From Asaia platycodi JCM 25414 (GTDB taxonomy: Bacteria; Pseudomonadota; Alphaproteobacteria; Acetobacterales; Acetobacteraceae), in contig NZ_BAKW01000025.1 of assembly GCF_000614545.1 (NCBI RefSeq), forward strand, positions 1 through 40,650: 40,650 nt of DNA, read 5' to 3'. Below are positions 16,509-23,761 of the stretch, one piece after another (position 1 is the stretch's first letter; each line of letters begins with the position of its first letter). The notes under the pieces are model-generated. The model was not told the origin of the DNA. It worked only from the letters and a program-made list of their open reading frames with translations, and made no database searches. A program made the translations under genes and the position numbers.

Positions 16509-16667
16509 ATGGAACGAAAGCCGACACGATTTGAACTCCGCCTACCCGCTGATCTTGGGGATGAGATCGATCACTGGCGGCGTGCTCAGCCGGATCTACC
16601 GAATAGAGCAGAGGCGGCCCGGAGGTTGATTGTCCTTGGGTTGAGATCTGGGCAGAACGAAGCCTAA
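16509..16667 (+). CDS. Small ribbon-helix-helix-like repressor (52 aa)
   Basis: ATG 16509 follows GGAGG at 5-bp spacing. The product begins MERKPTRFELRLPADLGDEI and continues DHWRRAQPDLPNRAEAARRL. That is a beta strand (RFELRLP) then two helices, the compact CopG/Arc ribbon-helix-helix plan, with the second helix NRAEAARRLIVLGL. Such proteins bind direct repeats as dimers; repeats lie immediately upstream and one overlaps the translation signals, suggesting autorepression. The gene is convergent with the small membrane protein gene, sharing 4 bases. It is a good candidate regulator of the antirepressor operon. Confidence 0.7.
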   Translation: MERKPTRFELRLPADLGDEIDHWRRAQPDLPNRAEAARRLIVLGLRSGQNEA

Positions 16668-16900
16668 GAATCTTTTAGGCTGTCATCCGCATTTGCGGCG
16701 TGTCTGCTGTTCATGGCGATGAGATTGACCAGCCCGTAAAGCGCGAGCCATTTCGACCCGAGAGCAGGTCGGGGCCAGAACCGCGCAACGATAGCGCATA
16801 GTGCAACGAGAAACGTCCCAATCAGGGTTAGATCGCTTGCGATCTCGGCCGGTATGAACGGGAGTAGGGCCGCGTAAAGGCTCTGCCAATCCAGTGTCAT
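16664..16900 (-). CDS. Small phage membrane protein, holin-like
   Basis: The product has 78 aa with two hydrophobic segments: DLTLIGTFLVALCAIVARFW and WLALYGLVNLIAM, after an amphipathic start (LDWQSLYAALLPFIPAEI). The C-terminus is charged (ADDSLKDS). It sits directly downstream of the lysozyme gene in the same direction, the usual place of a holin or lysis accessory gene. Size and topology fit, but holins share little sequence, so the call rests on context. Confidence 0.6.
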   Translation of the reverse strand: MTLDWQSLYAALLPFIPAEIASDLTLIGTFLVALCAIVARFWPRPALGSKWLALYGLVNLIAMNSRHAANADDSLKDS

Positions 16901-16942
16901 GGCGATAATTTCCTTCTTATGTGAGAGGATATGTCGGGCCGG

Positions 16943-17438
16943 TCACGCCATGAATGGCACGCCCGCAACGGGCCGACCGGAATAGATGGCGAGTTCAAGC
17001 CGCCTGCGCCGCTGTAAGCCAGGCAGGGGCACCAGGCCGCCATTTGCCGTCGCCTTGTCCCATCGCAGGAGCTGCTGCCCCGCCGTCGTGTAGAGCTTGC
17101 GGTTAAGCAGATTGATAAGCGTAGAATTGCGCATAGCCGCGCTGCCAATGTTGAATTGCCAGGACAGGAGCGCGGCTTCCTGCCACGCGGTGAGCGGCAC
17201 ATGCACCGCCGCCCGCAGGGTTATGCGCAGCCCCGTAAGGGTCTGGCATGCAAGCGCTATCGCTTCGGCATCGGTGATGGGTTTCGTGCTGGCCGTGACG
17301 GGCGACCCATCAGCAAGCGCACGATTACCGATGCCGATCGTCCAATATCCGGCAGGGCACAAATAAGGCGCGAGGCGCAATCCCTCGATATCGTCGGCGC
17401 AAAAACGCTAGGGCAATTTCCAGTGAACTGGTCGTCAA
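16943..17438 (-). pseudogene. Phage lysozyme (GH24 endolysin), one-base insertion near the start
   Basis: The body (EGLRLAPYLCPAGYWTIGIG) is the lambdoid/P22 lysozyme active site in the form E-8aa-C-5aa-T, with Cys in place of the Asp of T4 lysozyme. Downstream blocks LTAWQEAALLSWQFNIGS and the ALPGLQRRR-like PLPGLQRRRRLE are also typical. It cuts peptidoglycan at the end of the lytic cycle. The conserved Glu precedes the first in-frame start (TTG 17380), so that start is wrong. A TTG at 17438 behind CCGGAG gives MTTSSLEIALAF, and dropping one T from the run at 17401-17405 joins it to CADDIEG, making 164 aa, the family length. A terminator stands just upstream. Confidence 0.8.
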
Positions 17439-17453
17439 TGATATCTCCGGAAC

Positions 17454-17481
17454 GAAAAAAGCCGCCCGAGTGGGGCGGCTT
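17454..17481 (-). terminator. Intrinsic terminator between the RT locus and the lysozyme
   Basis: Read on the minus strand, the arms AAGCCGCCCC and GGGCGGCTT form a stem with an ACTC-type loop followed by a run of T's. It would end transcripts coming from drt3b and the downstream RNA region. It is nearly the same as the terminator at 33871-33897. Confidence 0.8.
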
Positions 17482-17589
17482 AGCGGTCGAATTTAATTCG
17501 GATCATAGCTGGCTTTTGCCTTCCTGCTGGGCGCTTGAAGCTTTCCACCGCCTCCCACATTACAAATACGACATATTTAAAGCCTAAGG

Positions 17590-17849
17590 GGCAGTTGGTG
17601 CACTAAAAACTTGGCTTACAGTTACGTACATGAAGCCTGATGCAATTGATTTGCGGACTCTAGATCGAAGAGTTTGACTTCGGCGGCTATATTTCCGCAG
17701 AAAAAGTGTCGGATGGCGCATCCCCACCACCGACGAAATCCTGATGACGTCTATAGGCATGCAGGACATGGAGCTTGTGTGTATGCCGCAACTACGTTTC
17801 CCTCAGAGAGTTCCGCGTATGGCAATTTAGCTTGGATGCCGCTCTAATC
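17590..17849 (-). ncRNA. Candidate DRT3 non-coding RNA with ACACACA template
   Basis: This 260-base stretch directly after drt3b has no credible gene and is followed by a terminator. On the minus strand it contains TACACACAA (ACACACA at 17782-17776), about 70 bases after the drt3b stop. Downstream are stems: TGCGGA/TCCGCA (17699-17694 with 17657-17652) enclosing CGAAG/CTTCG (17682-17678 with 17670-17666). Published DRT3 work, as I recall it, describes a companion RNA whose conserved ACACAC segment is copied into poly(GT) by Drt3a. The exact ends are unknown; position, structure and the repeat support the call. Confidence 0.65.
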
Positions 17850-19940
17850 TTAATAAACCTCGCGAGCGCGCTTCTTGTCAAGCTCCCTCGAAAGATCAAA
17901 GTTCCTCCAGTTGGTGAACCAGTACGGAGTCGCGCGCTGCAGCAACGGGTGTCGCGTGGTTTCAATCCCGTAGAGGCTAGCGATATACTCTTTGAGTCCT
18001 TGAGAAACGTAAGGACAAGACTGAAGATCGAGCGCTGCGATGACGAGTTCCGCATCTTGATGCAGGTAGTGTTTCCGATCTTCAAACTTTTTTCTGATTT
18101 CGACTTCCAAGTAATTACGAAGCTTTCCGTATCTAGATTGATTCCTTATGTAGAGTAGGCAAACAGAAATAGAAAAGTAGCTCATGTATTTCTTAAATGA
18201 ATAATCCCCCGCATCGCTGATTTCCAATCCAACGAAGGTCGCTATGTTTTGTTCAGGAATTCTGTAACCGCGACCCAGTTTGTTGAGGGCAAGAAGTAAA
18301 TAAAGAGTTTCGACCTCGTGGAAGCGATCATGGGGAGTATGTTTGACGTGTCTATTAATAGTATCGAAAATGAATTTAAAAAGGCGATCTTTTAAGTCTC
18401 GACCAGCGTTAACCTCATGTAACTTATCAATTACTGTTGAAATAATTCTCGTCAATCTGACTGCGAAATTGATTCGCGGTTGAGCTGCGTAGACAAACGT
18501 GGAAAATTCCAGAATTCCCAGCATGGCCGATACTAGCTCTGAATAATCCTTGTGGTCATCATGATTCGATTTGAACTTCCGAAAGATGATATTCACCTTT
18601 CTCTCGATCGCAGCTAGTGTATAGTTTAATACATCTTTGTATTTAACGCCGCTTTCCTTGAGCGCGGTTTTGTAGTCCACGATCAAGCTACGAGCTTGCA
18701 CTTTTACATTGAAGTAATCGACGTCATCCCCTCCATCTGGATTGCCTCTTTTCTTTGTATCTGTCACAATCCTCTCGGCGAGGCAGTTGCTAATTTTATT
18801 TTTAGCCACTGTGAGCGGAGTAATTATAGGCCTTTCGTAAAGCTCCGACTTCTCGGAACTCAAAGTAAGCTTAACAAGCTTTAGCAACCCCGACAAATGA
18901 CGCCTCACGTAACCAGCGACCTCATCGCTATCACAAAAAACGAAATAATCATCAACATATCTGAATAATTCATAGTCAACTTTGTTTGCAAGTCCGTGCT
19001 CTACAATCAATATTTCCTCTAACTTTCGATCAATATCTTGCAGTATTATTTCAGCAAACACTCTCGAAAATTCAGGTCCTATTACAATGCCGCTGGTTTC
19101 TCCTCTATTTAGTTCTTGAATGAGCTTATCAAATCTACTTCCAAAAGTGGAGGAAGTATTACCAAGTTTCTCCTTAGCAATCTCCTTCCCAAGTGTAGCC
19201 CACTCAATGGAGTGAGTATATATACTGTCAAAACAGCTAGATATATCCAGTTTATACAGACGTCCAAATTTCCGTTCTGCGTTTAAATATGCATAATTTT
19301 CGTAAAACTTGAATATATTGCTATACTTACTGTAAATGAAGTATGATCCGGACCCCTCGTATTCCTTTCCGGCTTCCTCTATGGAGTCATCAGGATCTCC
19401 AATATTCTCTTTGAATAGTCGATCTTTGTACCTGACAGACCTCGCTACGGATGATGGAAATCTGATAGAGAAGCTGCTTTTGGAGCAGTGATAGAGTATC
19501 TCTGACGCATGTAGATGGTAGAACTCAGCTATGAACATCTGAGCTTGTGGGTGTATTACTGAAAGTTGACGAAATTCAGCCTCTTTATGGGATATTCGAA
19601 AATTGAATGGTATTGTCCAGTTCAAACAAATTTTCCACTCTCGGATGAGCAGATTTTTGCCATTATGAGCCTGTTCAATAGTTCGGAAATTTTTATTGGT
19701 TTTGTCTGCAAGTCTAAATATTATCCTGAATGCATCGTCAAACCTGTCGTCGGACGCAACCCAGCGCACAGTCTTTTTTTGCTCCCAGCAACCGATCGTG
19801 ACTTGCAGCTGTGTCAGGAACGCGAAAAAGCCAGAGTTGGAAAATGAAGGAGGCACCTCGAAGGGTAAGATATCAGTCGCCACTGGCCGCTGATAGCGCG
19901 CCTTAGGTGACAACTTCATCTTCCTAAAGTTACTTTTCAT
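17850..19940 (-). CDS. drt3b: Reverse transcriptase Drt3b (UG8-type), DRT type 3 defence
   Basis: The product has 696 aa. RT motifs are intact: GRLYKLDISSCFDSIYTHS (motif A with catalytic Asp), ETSGIVIGPEFSRVFAEIIL (motif B) and FRYVDDYFVFCD (motif C, near residue 328). A long helical C-terminal region follows. Its ATG overlaps the stop of the upstream RT by 11 bases, so the two are coupled. Two adjacent large RTs, neither retron-like nor intron-like, define DRT type 3 (UG3 plus UG8). Reported activity is synthesis of the complementary poly(AC) strand, making alternating-repeat DNA that blocks phage. The region is much more AT-rich than the prophage around it, a sign of transfer. Confidence 0.85.
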   Translation of the reverse strand: MKSNFRKMKLSPKARYQRPVATDILPFEVPPSFSNSGFFAFLTQLQVTIGCWEQKKTVRWVASDDRFDDAFRIIFRLADKTNKNFRTIEQAHNGKNLLIREWKICLNWTIPFNFRISHKEAEFRQLSVIHPQAQMFIAEFYHLHASEILYHCSKSSFSIRFPSSVARSVRYKDRLFKENIGDPDDSIEEAGKEYEGSGSYFIYSKYSNIFKFYENYAYLNAERKFGRLYKLDISSCFDSIYTHSIEWATLGKEIAKEKLGNTSSTFGSRFDKLIQELNRGETSGIVIGPEFSRVFAEIILQDIDRKLEEILIVEHGLANKVDYELFRYVDDYFVFCDSDEVAGYVRRHLSGLLKLVKLTLSSEKSELYERPIITPLTVAKNKISNCLAERIVTDTKKRGNPDGGDDVDYFNVKVQARSLIVDYKTALKESGVKYKDVLNYTLAAIERKVNIIFRKFKSNHDDHKDYSELVSAMLGILEFSTFVYAAQPRINFAVRLTRIISTVIDKLHEVNAGRDLKDRLFKFIFDTINRHVKHTPHDRFHEVETLYLLLALNKLGRGYRIPEQNIATFVGLEISDAGDYSFKKYMSYFSISVCLLYIRNQSRYGKLRNYLEVEIRKKFEDRKHYLHQDAELVIAALDLQSCPYVSQGLKEYIASLYGIETTRHPLLQRATPYWFTNWRNFDLSRELDKKRAREVY

Positions 19941-21510
19941 ATTTCCACGCCTCTACAATTTCTCTGAACTCGTCTTTCTTGTGAAAACGTCGAAATGTTC
20001 TCTCATTAAACCCCCGCATAAAGGAATATGTTGACAACTTCGCGTTTAAAGATGGACTGGAAAGAGCGCTTGATTTTGCAGTCAGAATTGCGTCTAGAGC
20101 CCTCAAATCCTTATCACTAGTTAAGTGCATATTATTATAATAAATTCCTACATACGCATTGCTCTTGTTGTGAGAAAGCTGCGTATTACTTGTTAGAAAG
20201 CGGACTCGTTTGATTATGAGCCGGTATGCTTTCTTTTGGTTTTTCGATCTCTGACTTTCATATCGAAGAAAGCAGGCTGCTATCCGGTTCTTGTACCTAT
20301 CAAGTCTCTTTCGGCTCATCGAGACCGTCAAACCTGAGCGGAAATTTATGTCATAACCGAGGTACTCAAAGTTCCACGACCGCTTCGCAACGGGAATTCC
20401 TCGGGTATCAAAAGGCGATTCTCTTGTTTTTTGCTCGCTCTCGTTCATTGTTAGCGAGATATCGCTCAAGTAACCGCGAATTGCGGAACGCTTTAATCTA
20501 ACATCGGATCCAGGAATTGGTGCAAAAAGAACAATGATATCGTCAACATACCTAGCGTAAAAGACAACATCATCAAACATCTTTACACGTCGATCGAAAT
20601 CTCTCATGTAAAGTTCCGATAAGTAGGAACTTATGCCGAGGCCTCTTGGTAAACCAATGCCTGGCGTGTTTGCAAATCTTGCATATCTGAACAAAATTCC
20701 CGCGATAAGTCTAAGAGATTTCTGACTAAGGAGTTGATCTTCCTTCAACTTATTAAGTATTCTCTCATGAGGAATGCTCTCGAAGAATTTTGAAATGTCA
20801 GTTCTTAGAACGTGATAGTCAAATCCGTCTGATACTATACTAATTAGCTGATTCATCACCTCGTTTCTATTCGCTGGCTTCAACCGGTAAAGAGAGGCGA
20901 GATTGGATTCCAGCTTTTTGACTGCGTAAAATTGTTCAGGAGCTCCTTGATCAATGACATAGACTTTTTTTCCTCCAGGCCCGTCTTTCTGGCTGAAAGG
21001 AACTTCAAAATCTTTCTTGCTGATCTTTTTGGAAATATTTCTGAGCTCTTGGAGCAGCATATCATCACGCTCGCGCCGCTTCTCTTCGCGCCGATCTTTA
21101 ATGTGATTGAACTCGGCTTGTTCCTCGTCTGAGTATTTTCCGGGATGTAAGCGTCTAAATTCTTTTGTCTCCCGTATAGCTTGTTTTAGGTCTTCAGTTT
21201 TCATTCTCACAGACTCAAAGAAATCGAGATCGCGAACTCGTCCTCGACGCTTCTCTTTCTCGGATAATTTTCGAAGATTCTCTGCGGAAAATGTCTGGTC
21301 TAACAAGATACGCTCACGTGACTCTAATTCGGATCGCCGTAATGATGACCGCAACCTTGTCGAAATGCAAATCTTGCCACGATTGTCTATAGATTTATCA
21401 ATCTGTCGATGTTGTTTGCGTTCTTTGCTCCGGCTAGAGAATACTGCTGCAAATAGAGGAGAAATTCTTCTGGAGGTTACTAGCAGTCTCGCTAACCCGG
21501 GAAACGGCAA
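19930..21510 (-). CDS. drt3a: Reverse transcriptase Drt3a (UG3-type), DRT type 3 defence
   Basis: The frame is open to 21804, but the upstream part overlaps the preceding lysis gene. No ATG fits; candidate starts are TTG 21510 (526 aa) and TTG 21306 (458 aa, MLDQTFSAENLRKL). The N-terminal part is strongly charged. RT motifs are complete: HVLRTDISKFFESIPHE (motif A), GLPRGLGISSYLSELYM (motif B) and FYARYVDDIIVLF (motif C, near DNA position 20545), then WNFEYLGYDINF. It heads a two-RT operon with drt3b. In DRT3 this enzyme is reported to copy the ACACAC part of a companion RNA into poly(GT). Base composition differs sharply from the flanking phage genes. Confidence 0.83.
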   Translation of the reverse strand: MPFPGLARLLVTSRRISPLFAAVFSSRSKERKQHRQIDKSIDNRGKICISTRLRSSLRRSELESRERILLDQTFSAENLRKLSEKEKRRGRVRDLDFFESVRMKTEDLKQAIRETKEFRRLHPGKYSDEEQAEFNHIKDRREEKRRERDDMLLQELRNISKKISKKDFEVPFSQKDGPGGKKVYVIDQGAPEQFYAVKKLESNLASLYRLKPANRNEVMNQLISIVSDGFDYHVLRTDISKFFESIPHERILNKLKEDQLLSQKSLRLIAGILFRYARFANTPGIGLPRGLGISSYLSELYMRDFDRRVKMFDDVVFYARYVDDIIVLFAPIPGSDVRLKRSAIRGYLSDISLTMNESEQKTRESPFDTRGIPVAKRSWNFEYLGYDINFRSGLTVSMSRKRLDRYKNRIAACFLRYESQRSKNQKKAYRLIIKRVRFLTSNTQLSHNKSNAYVGIYYNNMHLTSDKDLRALDAILTAKSSALSSPSLNAKLSTYSFMRGFNERTFRRFHKKDEFREIVEAWKYEK

Positions 21511-21587
21511 CGCTCTCGATATCCCGCCATCATAGTGGACATTCCGTGTCGTCCTACAGTTCTGCCTATCCTTCCAGTTAAGAGCTC

Positions 21588-21833
21588 TTAATATCCCAAT
21601 CTCTCCCGCAACATCGCATTCTGTTCCCGTAATTCCTCGATCAGCGCGAGATACTCCTCCTCGCGTTCTTCCAGCCTGTCCACGCGGGCGTTCAGCCGGT
21701 CCAAATCCTGACGCTGTGACTCGATGGTGGCTTTCGCGCTCGATGCCCCAAAGCCTATCAGCCACCGGATGGTGAAAAGCAGGCCCCCGAGAACCGCAAC
21801 CCACCAGGGCTGCGGGGTAAGGTTCTCAGGCAT
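21588..21833 (-). CDS. Small membrane-anchored coiled-coil protein (spanin or lysis-like)
   Basis: I chose the ATG at 21833 (MPENLTPQPWWVAVLGGLLF), overlapping the stop of the preceding gene by a few bases; the frame is open upstream but without a better signal. The product is about 81 aa: one N-terminal membrane segment (WWVAVLGGLLFTIRWLIGFG), then a coiled coil (DLDRLNARVDRLEEREEEYL, LIEELREQNAMLRERL). This is the layout of an i-spanin or of hemolysin-XhlA-like lysis proteins. No partner outer-membrane spanin is evident. The RT locus begins about 80 bases downstream. Confidence 0.6.
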   Translation of the reverse strand: MPENLTPQPWWVAVLGGLLFTIRWLIGFGASSAKATIESQRQDLDRLNARVDRLEEREEEYLALIEELREQNAMLRERLGY

Positions 21834-22191
21834 TGCCCATTCTCCCCAACGCTGCCCGGATATTGAGCAGGGCAAGCGCGCCATAGGCCGCGATCGCAGG
21901 CACAAGCGCGCTCGGGGCGATCAGTCCGAAAGCGATGAACGCCCAGGCCGTGAAAGCCGCGATCGCCGAAGCGCGACGCAGGGCGGGATGATTGCACACC
22001 GCCCCCACGATCTGCGCACCGCCCGTCAGCCAGGCGAGCAGGGCATAGACCAGCGTTGGATCGTCGGCGCGGGGCAGAATGGCGAGAAGCTGCCCTATGC
22101 CCGGCCATGTCACATCCGTCTGCGGTAGTGCCAGAAGCAGGCAGGCCCACAGGACGAGCGCGCTTCCGAGGCAGAATTCCTGCATACGCAT
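21826..22191 (-). CDS. Multi-pass phage membrane protein (holin-like)
   Basis: ATG 22191 (MRMQEFCLGSALVLWACLLL) is preceded by GGAGGAG, which decides it over an in-frame ATG at 22227. The product is 121 aa with about four hydrophobic stretches: GSALVLWACLLLAL, LLAWLTGGAQIVGAV, AIAAFTAWAFIAFGLIAP and ALVPAIAAYGALALLNI. It lies after the tail genes and before the coiled-coil membrane protein, the usual place for a holin or lysis-timing protein. The call rests on topology and context. Confidence 0.6.
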   Translation of the reverse strand: MRMQEFCLGSALVLWACLLLALPQTDVTWPGIGQLLAILPRADDPTLVYALLAWLTGGAQIVGAVCNHPALRRASAIAAFTAWAFIAFGLIAPSALVPAIAAYGALALLNIRAALGRMGNA

Positions 22192-22211
22192 GGTGTTCTC
22201 CTCCTGTTCGT

Positions 22212-22934
22212 TCAGACTGAAAGCCATGTGAGGGCGGCATCGGAGAGGAGCGGGATGAAAGTGAAATTCGGACGGCTCCTGTCGAGCGTCGCGATCGTGA
22301 TCACCGCCCTGACCGTTTCGCCCTGCGCGAGATTGACGGCCAGAGCGTTGACCGTGATCGGCATAGGGCCATTGCGGTCGACGCGGAGGCGCCTTTGTTC
22401 CGCCGTGTAGAGCGAGGACGAACCGTCCGAATTCAGGCGATACAGACTGCAGATGATTTGCAGGAACCCCCAGTCGGTCTCTTTGACGTCGCCCCAGTTC
22501 TTGAGCTGGATTATTCCGGCAAATTCAGCCTTCAGCGTGATGCCGCTGGCCCGGATATCCTGACTGAAAAAATCCCGTCGCTGATCGTTCAGTTCAACAG
22601 CGGGAACCGATATGCGCCCCTGCGTGACGGGCGGCGTGATGGCCTCCACGGGAATGTCGGAATAGACATAGACCAGCCCGGTGAAGTTGAGCCGGTCCTG
22701 CCGGTCGAACGTGTTGCCCAGCACCTGATCGCGCGAGATCGTGGCGGGCTGGCCATGCGTCAGGCGACCGATGCCCCATTCGGCCTGGGTGCCGTCATCG
22801 GCGAAATAATACACGTCACCATCGGCAAAGGTGCCGCTCCAGCCGCGTCGACCAGATGGCGCCCCGCTCAGGGCAAAGGGGCCTGTGCCGGGGTTGTTGG
22901 ACCGCTCGAGCACGAACGGGGCGAATTTTGGCAT
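22212..22934 (-). CDS. Phage tail tip or fibre protein
   Basis: The product has 240 aa and starts MPKFAPFVLERSNNPGTGPF. Residues 10-75 (FADGDVYYFADDGTQAEWGI, then ISRDQVLGNTF) follow a pattern common in tail-fibre N-terminal domains: G-W followed by F-DGD, E-G-G and LSR-V-ST-like blocks. The rest is beta-rich, as expected of a virion surface protein. Its ATG overlaps the stop of the upstream tail gene. It is the last structural gene before the lysis membrane genes, which fits a distal tail or receptor-contact component. The receptor is unknown. Confidence 0.6.
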   Translation of the reverse strand: MPKFAPFVLERSNNPGTGPFALSGAPSGRRGWSGTFADGDVYYFADDGTQAEWGIGRLTHGQPATISRDQVLGNTFDRQDRLNFTGLVYVYSDIPVEAITPPVTQGRISVPAVELNDQRRDFFSQDIRASGITLKAEFAGIIQLKNWGDVKETDWGFLQIICSLYRLNSDGSSSLYTAEQRRLRVDRNGPMPITVNALAVNLAQGETVRAVITIATLDRSRPNFTFIPLLSDAALTWLSV

Positions 22935-23704
22935 CAGAGACGCTCCTTGACGGTCATGGTCGTGGCCCGCCGATCGGCAGCGCCTGCCGGGCAGGTAATG
23001 TCACCCGGTGTCAGGCGACCGAAGATCATCGCGCTGTTGCGATCGGGGGCAGAAAGATCGGGCACGAAAAGGATGTTTCGCCCGGTCGCGGCCGTGTTCT
23101 CGATGCTGCGGATCTTCGGCAGCTCGGCGATGCCCAGAGACTGGTGATCGATCGCGATCGCGCGCTGGCGATAGCGCAGGGTCGGATATTCCACCCCCGA
23201 GAGGCTGGTGGCCTCGTCGATGGTGGCCTGCTGACTCTCATTGCCCTGCCAGCTCATATTGCGCTCGGGCTGCCAGAGCGGCCCGAGATAGGCGAGCGGG
23301 AAAGACAGGAAGCTGTCAGGATTGCCCTGATCGCTGATCGAGATATCGAGCTGCGTGATTGTCTGGTCGTTCGGAAACACAACGAGGAACTGGCCCGAGA
23401 CGGTTTGCGTCTGCTGCCCGCCCGAGGCGTAAACGACACCCGCCCCGTTGCGGGCAACAAGGGAATATTGCGCTCCCGCCGTGAGATTGGTGCGGTGAAA
23501 TGAAAAGCCCCGGCACAGGATAGGCCGGGGCAGATGCGCGATGAGATAGGCTTCCTTTCCCGGCACGCGCCAGGCGGTCGAAGGCGCCCCCTGATCGTTT
23601 TGCAGATTGATCAGGGGCAGTTCAGCCACCTGAGCATTGCCCTCGAGCCGCGCCTCCATGAGCGCATTCTCTGCGCCGAACGCGCAGGTCCAGGCCTCGG
23701 CCAT
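22934..23704 (-). CDS. Phage tail protein (256 aa), distal tail region
   Basis: The product starts MAEAWTCAFGAENALMEARL. It is rich in beta strands and aromatic residues and has no signal peptide or enzyme motif. The middle section (YSLVARNGAGVVYASGG, TITQLDISISDQGNP) looks like a carbohydrate-binding-type sandwich, common in baseplate and tail-tip proteins, but no family is certain. It is coupled to the next gene by a stop-start overlap. By order after the tape measure it is probably a tail-tip structural protein. Confidence 0.55.
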   Translation of the reverse strand: MAEAWTCAFGAENALMEARLEGNAQVAELPLINLQNDQGAPSTAWRVPGKEAYLIAHLPRPILCRGFSFHRTNLTAGAQYSLVARNGAGVVYASGGQQTQTVSGQFLVVFPNDQTITQLDISISDQGNPDSFLSFPLAYLGPLWQPERNMSWQGNESQQATIDEATSLSGVEYPTLRYRQRAIAIDHQSLGIAELPKIRSIENTAATGRNILFVPDLSAPDRNSAMIFGRLTPGDITCPAGAADRRATTMTVKERL

Positions 23705-23761
23705 GGCCGTTCCTTTCGTTGGTTTTTTCGAAGTGATGAGCCGGGGTAAGCGGGCCGGGCC

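Noticed and set aside
17850..21510. Retron or group II intron as explanation of the reverse transcriptases
   Set aside because: There are two large adjacent RTs with no msr/msd-like layout, no intron maturase domain and no intron boundaries; the pair fits DRT type 3.
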